Below, piece after piece: positions 18,868-27,567 of a stretch of 64,000 bases of DNA; position 1 is the stretch's first letter, and each line of letters starts with the position of its first letter. Source of the DNA: Kribbella qitaiheensis (GTDB taxonomy: Bacteria; Actinomycetota; Actinomycetes; Propionibacteriales; Kribbellaceae). Made by a program: the position numbers and the translations under genes. The DNA lies in contig NZ_CP043661.1 in the NCBI RefSeq assembly GCF_014217565.1, positions 1,302,001-1,366,000 of the forward strand, given 5' to 3'. Below the pieces are notes generated by a model. It did no database searches. It saw nothing but the letters and a program-made list of their open reading frames with translations, and was not told the DNA's origin.

Positions 18868-19293
18868 ATGCGGATGAGATATTTACCGGCGGCCGTCGCG
18901 CTGCTCACAGCGCCGCTCGTGGCGAACACACCGGCCCAGGCCACGCAGGCCGACCTGTCGTGGAGCTGTGGCGCCATCACCATCAAGAACACCTTCGACA
19001 ACGACCAGACCGGTGGATGGTGGGTCGTCACCACCTCGATGAACTGCACCCCGGGCGCCTGGCCCAAGAGGTACAGCAACGAGATCAGCGACCGGCCCTT
19101 CACCAAGTACTACCTCTTCGACCACACCAGCTACGTCAGCCGGGGATATGACAAGACCATCATCATCGACGCCACCCCGGCGAAGGCCAACAAGTCCGCC
19201 TGCGTAGAGGCCAGGGCCGAGCTCTACTTCCCCAACCGGTCATTGGCGACCGAGAAGTCCCGGAACGCCTGTTTCAAGACGGCGGCACCGTAA
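18868..19293 (+). CDS. Small secreted protein, function unknown
   Basis: The ATG at 18868 has GGGAGGA at 18854-18860. The 141-residue product begins with a signal peptide (MRYLPAAVALLTAPLVANTP, cleavage probably after AQA), and a compact mature domain of about 115 residues follows. Four cysteines (WSCGAI, MNCTPG, SACVEA, NACFKT) could make two disulfides. I do not recognise a family. It is followed 23 bp later by a second small secreted protein with no clear similarity to it, and both lie between two terminator-bounded units, so they are probably co-expressed and exported. Confidence 0.8.
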   Translation: MRMRYLPAAVALLTAPLVANTPAQATQADLSWSCGAITIKNTFDNDQTGGWWVVTTSMNCTPGAWPKRYSNEISDRPFTKYYLFDHTSYVSRGYDKTIIIDATPAKANKSACVEARAELYFPNRSLATEKSRNACFKTAAP

Positions 19294-19316
19294 CCACTAC
19301 AAAAGGGGAAATGGAT

Positions 19317-19742
19317 ATGCACAGGACCAGTAAAGCCATTGCCTGCGCAGCGACCGGTCTGGCGCTGCTTGCCGTAGCGCCGGGCACCGCCCTGGCGACC
19401 GGCACCGGAGTCGAGGCTTGGAACTTCTGCGGTTCGACCTCCGCTTCGTGGAGCACCTCGACGCAAGGGCGCAGCGGCACCGTGACCGTGACCGGCGAAT
19501 GCGCGATCGATGCGAACTGGCGGATGGACGTCTACGTCAATGGCGAGTGGTGGGTCTACTCCACCGGCAAGGTGAAGGTCGGCAAGCACACCATCAGGAC
19601 CGTCGCGCCGACCATGCCCAAGCCCAATGACAGGCGGGGCAACTACACGTACGCGAAGATCACCTACACGGCCGGCCAGACCTGGAAGAACAGCTGGGAA
19701 GAAGACCTCGGCTACCTCTCATGCAGGGGATGTACCGGCTAG
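19317..19742 (+). CDS. Small secreted protein, function unknown
   Basis: The ATG at 19317 is preceded at good spacing by AAGGGGAA (19302-19309); another ATG at 19311 is too close to it. The 141-residue product has a signal peptide (MHRTSKAIACAATGLALLAV, then GTALA) and a mature domain rich in Trp, Tyr, Thr and Gly (WRMDVYVNGEWWVYSTGKVK). It carries four cysteines, the last two in the C-terminal SCRGCTG. The composition suggests a beta-rich extracellular domain. It shares only general composition with its upstream neighbour. No family recognised. Confidence 0.78.
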   Translation: MHRTSKAIACAATGLALLAVAPGTALATGTGVEAWNFCGSTSASWSTSTQGRSGTVTVTGECAIDANWRMDVYVNGEWWVYSTGKVKVGKHTIRTVAPTMPKPNDRRGNYTYAKITYTAGQTWKNSWEEDLGYLSCRGCTG

Positions 19743-19915
19743 CGCGTCGGGTCGGACGTGGAGACGAGCAGGGTCGTCGGCGCCTTCACACGGCAACCCT
19801 GCTCGCTCGCGACTGACCAGCGACGACCTGGGTCTCTTGTGTCGAATAGTTGATACAAGACGGCTGATTGAAAAACGCGTTGCAGGTGAACCCGTTCTGC
19901 GCCGAGACTTCCGGG

Positions 19916-20812
19916 GTGGCTTTGAATGCGGATGGGCGGGCTGGGATCGATGTCAGGCTGGTCAAGCGGCTGGTGAAGGCTCAGTTCCCGCAGTGGGCTG
20001 AGCTGTCGGTCGAGCCGGTCAGTATCGACGGGCATGACAACCGGACGTACCGGCTGGGTGACGCGATGACGGTTCGATTGCCGACTGCCTCGGCGTACGC
20101 GCCGGCGGTGGACAAGGAGGACCGGTGGCTGCCGATCCTGGCGCCGCACCTGCCGGTCGGCGTACCGGAGCCGGTAGGCAAGGGAGTTCCGGGTGAGGGC
20201 TATGGCTTCAACTGGTCGATCCGCCGGTGGCTGGAAGGGCAGACCTCGCAGCCGGACCGGATCGACGATCTGACCTCGTTTGCCAGGCAGGTGGCCGAAT
20301 TCATTCGGGCGTTGCAGCTGTGCGACGCGACTGACGGGCCGATCGCCGGAGCGCACAGCTTCTGGCGTGGTGCACCGCCCGAGTACTACGACGACGAGAC
20401 GCGCCGGGCTCTGATTGCTCTTGAAGGCCACGTGGACACGCGAGCCGCGACCGCTGTTTGGGAGGCGGCGACCGAGTCGGTCTGGGACGGGCCGCCGACC
20501 TGGTTCCACGGGGACATTGCCAGCGGCAACCTTCTCGTCGAGGACGGGCGGCTGTCGGCCGTGATCGACTTCGGTACGTCGGGGGTCGGCGATCCCGCGT
20601 GCGACCTGGTGATCGCCTGGACCACGTTCGAGGGTGCCAGTCGCGAAGCGTTCCGCCGTACGGTCGATCAGGACGAGGGCACCTGGGCACGAGCTCGCGG
20701 CTGGGCGCTGTGGAAGGCCATGATCGTCCTGGCAGTGGTCATCGACATCGATGAGGACAGGGCCGCCAGCTGCCGCCGTGTGATCGAGGAGATACTCGCC
20801 GACGCTCGCTAG
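19916..20812 (+). CDS. Aminoglycoside phosphotransferase-family kinase
   Basis: This complete APH-fold protein of about 298 residues has the nucleotide-binding start VSIDGHDNRTYRLGDAMTVR, the Brenner-type catalytic motif TWFHGDIASGNLLVEDG and the metal-binding VIDFGTSGVGDPACDLVIAW. The start is uncertain. The frame is open from TTG 19868, but GTG 19916 places the N-terminus (VALNADGRAGIDVRLVKRLV) where related proteins begin, and neither has a strong ribosome-binding site. Relatives phosphorylate aminoglycosides, macrolides or small metabolites, and most chromosomal actinomycete copies have no known substrate. It stands alone on the plus strand, convergent with the exporter operon. Confidence 0.88.
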   Translation: MALNADGRAGIDVRLVKRLVKAQFPQWAELSVEPVSIDGHDNRTYRLGDAMTVRLPTASAYAPAVDKEDRWLPILAPHLPVGVPEPVGKGVPGEGYGFNWSIRRWLEGQTSQPDRIDDLTSFARQVAEFIRALQLCDATDGPIAGAHSFWRGAPPEYYDDETRRALIALEGHVDTRAATAVWEAATESVWDGPPTWFHGDIASGNLLVEDGRLSAVIDFGTSGVGDPACDLVIAWTTFEGASREAFRRTVDQDEGTWARARGWALWKAMIVLAVVIDIDEDRAASCRRVIEEILADAR

Positions 20813-20838
20813 TCTGTCTCGCTTCGGCCGTGCCGGCA

Positions 20839-22017
20839 CTAGAGGCGGATGATTCGTGCGATCGGTGTGCGCGCGGCCCGGAGCGCGGGATAAAGCCCAC
20901 CCAGCAGCGCGGCCGCCGAACTTGCCGAGACACCGATGAGAACGGCCGGCAGAGACACGCTCACCCCGCCGACAGGGCTGTCCGCCTGAAGGGCCTCGAC
21001 TACCGTGGGCAGCAGGAGCATCGCCCCCAGGGTCGCAGTCAGCGACCCGAGGAAGGCCATCAGTTGCGACTCCAGCAGCATAACCAGCAGGACGTCGGCC
21101 AGCGATGCGCCAAGCGCCCGCCGAAGGGACAATTCGTCGGCCCGTTCCCGGGCTGTCGCCAGGCCGATGTTGAGGATGCCGAGGCAGCCCACCAGCAGGC
21201 TGAGCGCGGCGATGCCGAGGAAGATCCGGCGCAGGATCGCCAGTTGATCGGCGTACGAATCGATCCGGTCGACCCGGGCGACGTCACCGATCCATGGGGT
21301 CAGGCCGGCGGCGTCCGACAAGCTCGTCACCTGGTGCTGGAGCCGTTCGGTGGTGAGGACACCGCCAGTGGTCAGGACGCCGATCGAGCCGGTCTCGTAG
21401 GCGAGCCGTTGCCAATAGGCGTTGCCTGAAACGTCGACGTAGGCATGCGGTTGAGAGTTGCCGTCGTGGACGACTCCGACGACGACCACGGCCGCTCGCG
21501 GGTATCTGTCGCCGAGGGCGATCCACGCCCGACCGGCCGGCCAGTCCTGCGCCTCCCAGGCCGCGCGGTTCAGCACGATCTGAGGTGCCAGGCGGGCCGA
21601 ACCGAACCAGGTTCCCCGCAGCAGCGGGAAGGGCAGAATTGCGGCCAGGTCAGGCTCGACGGCCGTCACCGAGAGGTCGCTCGTACGGTCGCTGGTGCCG
21701 ATGGTGAGTTGCGGCTGATCGATGACGAGAGCCGTCTTCGAGGCGGGACCAGCGGCCCGTCGGACGACGTCCCGGATCTGATGGGCCGTCGCCACGGCAT
21801 CCCCGTCGTTGCCTGTCACTGCGACCCTGACGGTGACGGCCGGTCCAGTCTGAAGGATCGAGTCGCGCACCACGGTCTGGGCCATGAAGTCACCGCCACC
21901 CTGGATCACGACGATGGCCAGTACGCCGACGAAGAGGCTCACCGACGTGAGCGCACTCCGCAACGGCCGCCGCCGAACCCCCAACCATGCCACCAGCACC
22001 GCCGACTTCCAGGTCAT
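20839..22017 (-). CDS. MacB/FtsX-type ABC transporter permease
   Basis: This 392-residue membrane protein has the MacB topology. An N-terminal span (PLRSALTSVSLFVGVLAIVV) is followed by a large extracytoplasmic domain (about residues 50-260). Three C-terminal spans follow, with the FtsX-core signature ERADELSLRRALGASLADVL near residue 295. Proteins of this type do not form a through-pore; they drive mechanotransmission or export of peptides, lipids or antibiotics. Its ATG (22017) overlaps the ATPase stop by 4 bp. It is the last gene of a minus-strand operon of a lipoprotein, an adaptor lipoprotein, an ATPase and this permease. The substrate is unknown. Confidence 0.9.
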   Translation of the reverse strand: MTWKSAVLVAWLGVRRRPLRSALTSVSLFVGVLAIVVIQGGGDFMAQTVVRDSILQTGPAVTVRVAVTGNDGDAVATAHQIRDVVRRAAGPASKTALVIDQPQLTIGTSDRTSDLSVTAVEPDLAAILPFPLLRGTWFGSARLAPQIVLNRAAWEAQDWPAGRAWIALGDRYPRAAVVVVGVVHDGNSQPHAYVDVSGNAYWQRLAYETGSIGVLTTGGVLTTERLQHQVTSLSDAAGLTPWIGDVARVDRIDSYADQLAILRRIFLGIAALSLLVGCLGILNIGLATARERADELSLRRALGASLADVLLVMLLESQLMAFLGSLTATLGAMLLLPTVVEALQADSPVGGVSVSLPAVLIGVSASSAAALLGGLYPALRAARTPIARIIRL

Positions 22018-22730
22018 GGACTCACCAGGGCGCCACGGTCGAGGGTAAGCATTCGGTCGCAGCCGGCGGCGACGAGCTTGTCGTGGGTCACGACGACCAG
22101 TGCCACGCCGCCGTCGTGAGCGAGCGCGTGCAACTCCTTCATGACAACGGCCCCGGTCTCCTCGTCGAGCGACCCGGTCGGCTCGTCGGCGAGGATCACA
22201 CGAGGGCCGCAGACGAGCGCCCGGGCAATGGCGACTCGCTGTCGCTCACCGCCGGACAACTGATCCGGCCGGCGCCCGGCGAGACCCTCCATCCGCACCT
22301 TGGCCAATGCCTCCAGCGCGAGCTCGCGACGGCTCCGCCTGCGCAGACCGAGGTGGAGGATCGCGGCCTCGACGTTCTCCCGGACGCTGAGCTGCGGCAG
22401 CAGGCAGAAGTTCTGGAACACGAACCCGAACAGTTGCGCCCGGAGCCTCGCCCGGGCCGCGTCGCGGAGCCCACGAACCCCTACTCCGTCGACCAGGTAA
22501 GTCCCGTCGGACAGATCGTCGAGCAACCCGAGGATCGACAGCAAGGTGCTCTTCCCGGACCCGGACCGGCCGACGACCGCCACCCGTTCCCCCGGATCGA
22601 GAGTCAGCGAGACCCCACGCAACAACACCTGCTCGCCACCGTGCCCGTCGGCGGCCGGCTTCCCGGCAGAGCTCCCGGCAGACTTCCCGACGACGGACTT
22701 CGTGCCGGACGAGAGTTCGAGCAGGTGCAT
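22014..22730 (-). CDS. ABC transporter ATPase (MacB/LolD-like)
   Basis: Start ATG 22730 has GGAGGG just upstream, giving 238 residues; the open frame extends to 23501 but overlaps the adaptor gene and is unsupported there. It carries Walker [11 protein letters not shown], the Q-loop [12 protein letters not shown], the signature LSGGERQR, Walker [13 protein letters not shown] and H-loop VVVTHDK, in the order and spacing of LolD/MacB ATPases. An unusual Ser/Gly/Lys-rich insert ([20 protein letters not shown]) follows the first strand. It works with the FtsX-like permease encoded next. Confidence 0.93.
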   Translation of the reverse strand: MHLLELSSGTKSVVGKSAGSSAGKPAADGHGGEQVLLRGVSLTLDPGERVAVVGRSGSGKSTLLSILGLLDDLSDGTYLVDGVGVRGLRDAARARLRAQLFGFVFQNFCLLPQLSVRENVEAAILHLGLRRRSRRELALEALAKVRMEGLAGRRPDQLSGGERQRVAIARALVCGPRVILADEPTGSLDEETGAVVMKELHALAHDGGVALVVVTHDKLVAAGCDRMLTLDRGALVSP

Positions 22731-22735
22731 GGGCG

Positions 22736-23551
22736 CTACCCTCCGGCCAGGTTCGGTGCGGACAAGGAGACCCGATCCCCCTCGGCCAGCCCGGACAGGA
22801 TCGCGATCCGATTGCCGTCGCTCGCCCCCAACGTGACGCTCCTCGGAGTGTTCTCGCCGGCCGGCCCGACGAGAACGACCGTCCCCCGCGCAGCGGACCC
22901 GGCCACTGCCTCGAGCGGGAGGGTCAACACATCCCGCTCCTCGGCCGTCACCAGCGCCAGCACGCCAGGCATGCCTTCGAAAACCGGCAAGTCCGCCGGA
23001 ACCAGACACGTCACGCGCAACGGACCGCCGGAGCTTCCCGCTCCCGCCTGCCGCGTCGGAACAGTGCTCAGCAAAACACACGAGAACGGCCCGGGTCCGT
23101 TCGTCACCTGAGCCTTGGCCGAGAGGACTGGCAAATAGAGGCGGTAGAGCGACGCGGGATCCACCTCCGCGACCACGCCGAACCCTGCCGCCTTCACCTC
23201 GGCGACCGGGAACCGGGCCGGAACGCGCTGCCCCGCCAGCACGAGCACCCTGGTGACGGCGGCACCGGACGGCACGCTCACGGGTACGACGGATCCGTCG
23301 TTCCTCCTGATCCGCACAACTCGATCGGACCCCAGCAGGACCACGCCCGCGGCCGGAGAGGTGACCAGCCCACCGGGCGCGGCAGCCACCGCCGCTTTGA
23401 GCGTGACCACACTTTGAATGGATCCCCTGGAAACCGCCGCCGTGGCCGGAGTGGTGGTCGGCGACTGGCCCGGGGCATGCTGGGCCTGACCGCCGCTGCA
23501 CCCAGCAAGCCCTAGCACGCAGGCGACGCCGACCGTCCCGAGAAGTCTCAC
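22736..23551 (-). CDS. Lipoprotein resembling an efflux adaptor (HlyD/MFP type)
   Basis: The GTG at 23551 begins VRLLGTVGVACVLGLAGCSG, a lipoprotein signal with lipobox LAGC. This gives 271 residues. The mature part resembles a periplasmic-adaptor (MacA-like) protein: VSRGSIQSVVTLKAAVAAAP, then an acidic/Val-rich barrel (AGVVLLGSDRVVRIRRNDGS) and the C-terminal VLTLPLEAVAGSAARGTVVL, GLAEGDRVSL. In Gram-positive MacAB-like exporters such adaptors sit outside the membrane and connect to the permease. It starts 2 bp before the previous stop and ends 6 bp before the ATPase start, so it is part of the same operon. Confidence 0.8.
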   Translation of the reverse strand: MRLLGTVGVACVLGLAGCSGGQAQHAPGQSPTTTPATAAVSRGSIQSVVTLKAAVAAAPGGLVTSPAAGVVLLGSDRVVRIRRNDGSVVPVSVPSGAAVTRVLVLAGQRVPARFPVAEVKAAGFGVVAEVDPASLYRLYLPVLSAKAQVTNGPGPFSCVLLSTVPTRQAGAGSSGGPLRVTCLVPADLPVFEGMPGVLALVTAEERDVLTLPLEAVAGSAARGTVVLVGPAGENTPRSVTLGASDGNRIAILSGLAEGDRVSLSAPNLAGG

Positions 23552-23552
23552 G

Positions 23553-24038
23553 TCAGATCGATTCCTTGGTGCAGTTCTGCTGGAAGTCGCCTGCGATCGG
23601 GGCGAGGTCGCCCAGCGACGCGCGCCGGAGCACATCCTCGAAGAAAGTCCGGGACTCAGCCTGTAGTGACGTCGTGTAGTAGTAGGTCTGCCTGACCTTC
23701 AGCGCCTCGGCCAGCGCTCCTTCCCGGTCCTTCGAAGTGGCTCCCCCCGCCAGCGCTTTGCTCACCCAGGAGCAATACCAGCGGCGGTCGGCAGCCTGCC
23801 GTCCGAAACCGGGTTGATAGACGACATTGTGCCCGTCCTCGGTCTTCGCCAGGAAGCTCTGATCGCCGGGCCACCCCCAGCCGTCCGCCAATTTCAGCGT
23901 CGCGGCTTCGGCCCGATATTCAGAGATCATGTCGCCGACCTTAAGTCCGTCGGTTTTCCCAGCGCCGGCAGCTGGCGATTGGCTGCAGCCGGCCAGCGTC
24001 AGGAACAGTACCGCGAAGCACCATCCAGAATTGCGCAT
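23553..24038 (-). CDS. Lipoprotein of unknown function in the exporter operon
   Basis: The ATG at 24038 has GGAAGGA 9 nt upstream. The 161-residue product starts MRNSGWCFAVLFLTLAGCSQ, a lipoprotein signal (lipobox LAGC). The mature domain is rich in Trp, Asp and Ala (LKLADGWGWPGDQSFLAKTE, YCSWVSKALAGG) with two cysteines, the last near the C-terminus (QQNCTKESI). I do not recognise a family. Its stop lies 1 bp from the adaptor GTG, which ties it to the MacB-like exporter. It might be an accessory factor, an immunity lipoprotein or a substrate-binding component. Confidence 0.78.
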   Translation of the reverse strand: MRNSGWCFAVLFLTLAGCSQSPAAGAGKTDGLKVGDMISEYRAEAATLKLADGWGWPGDQSFLAKTEDGHNVVYQPGFGRQAADRRWYCSWVSKALAGGATSKDREGALAEALKVRQTYYYTTSLQAESRTFFEDVLRRASLGDLAPIAGDFQQNCTKESI

Positions 24039-24077
24039 CAAGTCGTCCTTCCCTACATTTCGGCGAGCTCGGTTCAA

Positions 24078-24119
24078 CCTGGGCAGAATGGATCCATGAA
24101 TGGATCCACCCCGCCCAGG
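24078..24119 (-). terminator. Terminator-like hairpin after the 138-residue secreted protein gene
   Basis: An outer 7-bp stem (24078-24084 with 24113-24119) encloses an inner 8-bp stem formed by two TGGATCCA copies (24089-24096 and 24101-24108) around a TGAA loop. It lies between the secreted-protein gene and the lipoprotein gene on the minus strand, so it may terminate or attenuate read-through into the exporter operon. Confidence 0.65.
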
Positions 24120-24148
24120 AATTTCACGGTCGCTCAGCGTTCATCGGC

Positions 24149-24565
24149 TCAGTAGTGCTCCGAGCCGATGAAGTTGTACGGGCTGCAGCCACCCCCGGGG
24201 CAACCACTGCTCAGCCGGAAGGCGTTGTAGAACTGCCGGCCGTTGGTGACACTGCCGGCCAGCGTCCGGCGGACGTTGGTCTCGGACTTCGTCCAGGTCT
24301 GCGGGTTGCCGATCAACGCGTAGGACACGCTCAGCAACTCGAAGTACTGGCCGTTCTTCGGCAACGAGGAGAAGCTCACGGTGACCGAACCGGTGCCTTC
24401 CTTGAACCGCGCGTTCGACGAGATGTACAGGTCGCCGCTCGCATAGTTCGTACCGGTGATGCCATGATCCGACGCAGCGTCGGCGGTGGTCACGCCGAGC
24501 GCCACCACTCCCGCGGCCACGGCACCCATCGCGACCATTCTCTTGACCATTCCACGACGATTCAT
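24149..24565 (-). CDS. Small secreted protein next to the exporter operon, function unknown
   Basis: This 138-residue protein from ATG 24565 has a signal peptide (MVAMGAVAAGVVALGVTTADA, cleavage after ADA). The mature part of about 107 residues is rich in Ser, Gly, Thr and Tyr (GTGSVTVSFSSLPKNGQYFE) with a Cys pair in the C-terminal SSGCPGGGCSPYNFIGSEHY. I recognise no family. It is encoded on the same strand as, and just upstream of, the lipoprotein-adaptor-ATPase-permease genes. It could therefore be handled by that system or only share its regulation. Confidence 0.75.
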   Translation of the reverse strand: MNRRGMVKRMVAMGAVAAGVVALGVTTADAASDHGITGTNYASGDLYISSNARFKEGTGSVTVSFSSLPKNGQYFELLSVSYALIGNPQTWTKSETNVRRTLAGSVTNGRQFYNAFRLSSGCPGGGCSPYNFIGSEHY

Positions 24566-25034
24566 TCTGCCTCACATTCGACTGGGCGTGCGGCCACACC
24601 GATCCGGCCGGATCCTTTCAGTGTTTCGCCACACGCTGTGAATAGAATGGCCTCAGAGTGAGTCCGTCGAGATCACCTGTCAAGCCCTCGATACGGATAT
24701 CGATTCAGCCAAGAAATGAACGATTCGGAACCGCGGTAGGAACTATTCCTACCGGCGCTCGAACTGGTTTCAAGTAAATGTATAAATGCATTTGACGGCG
24801 CACGCCGAATAGGCCCCGGAACGGCGCGTGACGCGTCGGACCGCAGGCTGGGTACCGCTGTTGATGGCTCCCCCATGAGCCCCTAAGGCTGACGATCCCC
24901 CTCGGCAGGCTCACCCAGCCCGCCGCAATCGCAGTGGAAACATACAAGCACCTGCGCCCACACACAAGCACTCGCAGTAGCCATGACGTCGCGGCTACGG
25001 CGAGTGCTTGACTTCGGTCGAGATGCAGGCGGCG
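24566..25034. other. Intergenic region, no gene seen
   Basis: I see no coding frame with a ribosome-binding site in these 469 bp. The part nearest 24566 should hold the promoter of the secreted-protein gene. It includes an AT-richer stretch (about 24700-24800) compared with the surrounding DNA. The right end contains the aminotransferase terminator described separately. Confidence 0.6.
24966..25009 (-). terminator. Terminator of the class III aminotransferase gene
   Basis: A long hairpin has arms 24966-24982 and 24993-25009 (10 bp, one mismatch, 6 bp) and a 10-nt loop. It lies about 25 bp beyond the aminotransferase stop on the minus strand. Confidence 0.85.
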
Positions 25035-26324
25035 TCAGCGCAGGGTGTTGAAGGAGTCGCGGATGATCTCCAGCGCCTCGGTGGTCTCGTCCTCGGTCAG
25101 CGTCATCGGCGGCGCCATTCGCAGTACGTTGCCGTAGAGCCCGCCCTTGCCGATCAGCAGGCCGCGGTTCTTGGTCTCCTGCTGCAGCTTCGCCGTGGTC
25201 ACCGGGTCCGGCTTGTTGTCGCCCGGCAGAACGATCTCGGCCGCCAGCATCAGCCCCTTGCCCCGGACGTCGCCCAGCTCAGGGAACTCCTCCGAGATGC
25301 CGCGCAGGCCGTCCATCAGCTGGGAACCACGCTTGGCCGCGTTCGCCTGCAGGTCGTGGTCGACCAGGTAGTCGATGGTCGCCTTCGCGGCGGTGGTCGA
25401 GATCGGGTTGCCGCCGAACGTCGACAGCGAGTTCGCGCTCAGGCTGTCCATCAGCTCGGGCCTCGCGACCACACCGCCGATGGCGAACCCGTTGCCGAGC
25501 CCCTTCGCGAACGTCATCGCATCGGGCACCACGTCGTGCGCCTGGATCCCCCAGAAGTGGTCGCCGGTCCGGCCCCACCCGGTCTGCACCTCGTCGGAGA
25601 TCATCAGGATGCCGAACTCGTCGAGCACCTCCTTGAACGCGGCGTACAGGCCGTCGGGCGGCGACGAGAAACCGCCGACGCCCTGGATCGGCTCCAGGAT
25701 CATGCAGGCGACGTCGCCGGACGTGGTGGTCTGGATGACCTCGCGGAGGTCGTCCGTGCACACCTTGATGTACTCCGCGTCCGGCAGGTCCTTGAACGGG
25801 CTGCGATAGCGGTACGCGCCTTGCACGTACTGGACGTTCACCGGCGACAGGCTGCTCGCCGACCAGCCGCGGTTGCCGGTGATCGCGACCGTGCCGAACG
25901 CGCGCCCGTGGTACGAGTTGCGCAGCGCGAGAACCTGGTTGGAGCGACGCTTCTGGGTCGCGAGCAGCAGGGCCGCCTCGTTCGCCTCGGTGCCTGAGTT
26001 GGTGAAGAAGACCTTGGCGTCCGGGATCCCGGACAGCTCGGCGATCTTCTCGGCCAGCTCGATCTGCCGCCGGATCAGGTACACCGTGGAGGTGTGCGCG
26101 ATCCCGGTCTCGAGCTGGGCCCGGACGGCGTCGGAGATCTCGGCGATGTCGTACCCGATCGCGTTGGTCAGGATGCCGGCGAAGAAGTCCAGGTACTCCT
26201 TGCCCTCACCGTCGGTCACCCGGCGGCCGGACCCCTTGACGATCTCGATCGGCTGCTCGTAGTACAACGACAACCAGTCGGGCATGACGGCCTTGTGACG
26301 CTCCCAGAGTTCCGCATGAGTCAT
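25035..26324 (-). CDS. Class III PLP-dependent aminotransferase
   Basis: This 429-residue fold-type I aminotransferase contains FFTNSGTEANEAALLLAT (phosphate binding), NSYHGRAFGT, MILEPIQGVGG, LMISDEVQTGWGRTG (the Asp that pairs with the PLP ring nitrogen) and MTFAKGLGNGFAIGGVV, with the Schiff-base lysine in AKGLGNG near residue 275. It resembles the AGXT2/GabT branch (alanine-glyoxylate, 4-aminobutyrate and related omega-amino donors). The exact substrates cannot be assigned from the sequence. Start ATG 26324. It is transcribed alone and ends at a strong hairpin. The LOG-family gene is divergent, starting 73 bp away. Confidence 0.92.
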   Translation of the reverse strand: MTHAELWERHKAVMPDWLSLYYEQPIEIVKGSGRRVTDGEGKEYLDFFAGILTNAIGYDIAEISDAVRAQLETGIAHTSTVYLIRRQIELAEKIAELSGIPDAKVFFTNSGTEANEAALLLATQKRRSNQVLALRNSYHGRAFGTVAITGNRGWSASSLSPVNVQYVQGAYRYRSPFKDLPDAEYIKVCTDDLREVIQTTTSGDVACMILEPIQGVGGFSSPPDGLYAAFKEVLDEFGILMISDEVQTGWGRTGDHFWGIQAHDVVPDAMTFAKGLGNGFAIGGVVARPELMDSLSANSLSTFGGNPISTTAAKATIDYLVDHDLQANAAKRGSQLMDGLRGISEEFPELGDVRGKGLMLAAEIVLPGDNKPDPVTTAKLQQETKNRGLLIGKGGLYGNVLRMAPPMTLTEDETTEALEIIRDSFNTLR

Positions 26325-26396
26325 GTCTAAGCATTACCTCATCGGTGGGGTTCGCAGATAGGGGGCTCCTATCGATCTAGGGTGCTGCTCGTGACA

Positions 26397-27491
26397 ATGC
26401 CGAGCATTCCGCATGTGGATATCGAGTCCTTGGAGCATTTCGACCGGATCGTGGCTGCCGGAGCGACCTCGATGACCGGCTGGCGGGTCCAGTCGGTGCC
26501 GCTGCTCGAGCGGACCCCCGTCCTCCGGAAGCTCGGGCCGGCCGGGTCCGTGTTCCTCGGCTGCGCGCTCGAGGAGGACGCCTCCACCTGGATCCGCGAC
26601 GGTGGCGGGCTGATCTTCCCGGCGATCCCGGAGCTGCCCTTCGATCCGTACCGGGGCTTCCTGTACTCCGCGGACGAGTTGTACGCCGGCCTGTCGTCCG
26701 GCTACGAAGCCACTCCGGACGCCCAGATCTACGCCTGGTCGCGACAGCAGGACGAGAAGGGCGACACCCGCCGGACCCTGGCGGCCGCGCTGCACGACCA
26801 CTCGATCGCGGATGCCTTGGCAGAGTTGCCCGGCAACCGGCCGTGGATCGGCGTGATGGGCGGGCACGGGATCCTGCGAGGCGATCCGGACTACCGTGCC
26901 GCGGTACTGCTCGGCCGTACTCTCGCCCGCGCCGGTCTGATGGTCGCCACCGGCGGTGGCCCGGGTGCCATGGAGGCGGCCAACCTGGGCGCCTCGCTGG
27001 CGGAGTACGACGATGCGGCTGTGCAGACAGCTCTGGACGAGCTGGCCCGGGTGCCGTCGTTCCGCCCGTCGATCGCCGCTTGGGCCGCCGCGGGCCTCGC
27101 AGTACGCGGGACCTTCCCGGGTGACGGCGGTGTCTCCATCCCGACCTGGTTCTACGGACACGAGCCGCCGAACGTGTTCGCGGGCGCGATCGCGAAGTAC
27201 TTCTCCAACGCCCAGCGCGAGGACGTTCTCCTCAGCCGGGCCCGCGGCGGCATCATCTACCTCCCGGGCGCGGCAGGCACCGTCCAGGAGATCTTCCAGG
27301 CCGTGACACCCAACTACTACGGCGATGTCGTCAGTCAGATCCCTCTGATCCTGATCGGTGTCGACTATTGGACCCAGCGAGTCCCCGTCTGGCCACTGCT
27401 CCAGCAACTCGCCGCCGACCGCACGATGGCTTCGTCCCTCCACCTCGTTGACACCATCGACCAGGCAGCAAAGCTTGTGTTCTCCGACTGA
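26397..27491 (+). CDS. LOG-family (lysine-decarboxylase-like) Rossmann protein
   Basis: This protein of about 364 residues contains the LOG-family nucleotide-binding signatures GVMGGHGILRGDPDY, VATGGGPGAMEAANLGASLA (PGGxxGxxE-like first part) and GIIYLPGAAGTVQEIFQ (the conserved GAxGTxxE part). Small LOG enzymes release cytokinin bases from the 5'-monophosphate. This longer version has an extra N-terminal domain of about 130 residues (EHFDRIVAAGATSMTGWRVQ, LEEDASTWIRDGG), and its substrate is not known. The start could be GTG 26391 or ATG 26397; neither has a good ribosome-binding site. Confidence 0.85.
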   Translation: MPSIPHVDIESLEHFDRIVAAGATSMTGWRVQSVPLLERTPVLRKLGPAGSVFLGCALEEDASTWIRDGGGLIFPAIPELPFDPYRGFLYSADELYAGLSSGYEATPDAQIYAWSRQQDEKGDTRRTLAAALHDHSIADALAELPGNRPWIGVMGGHGILRGDPDYRAAVLLGRTLARAGLMVATGGGPGAMEAANLGASLAEYDDAAVQTALDELARVPSFRPSIAAWAAAGLAVRGTFPGDGGVSIPTWFYGHEPPNVFAGAIAKYFSNAQREDVLLSRARGGIIYLPGAAGTVQEIFQAVTPNYYGDVVSQIPLILIGVDYWTQRVPVWPLLQQLAADRTMASSLHLVDTIDQAAKLVFSD

Positions 27492-27567
27492 CGGCTGCAA
27501 GATCTCTGCCCACGAGCCGGACCAAGTAGGCCGAAAACTGTCGGAGGCCCTCGCTAGGTTGCTCAGC

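Noticed and set aside
22731..23501. N-terminal extension of the ABC ATPase frame
   Set aside because: It overlaps the adaptor lipoprotein gene and reads as Gly/Arg-rich nonsense; GGAGGG marks the real start at 22730.
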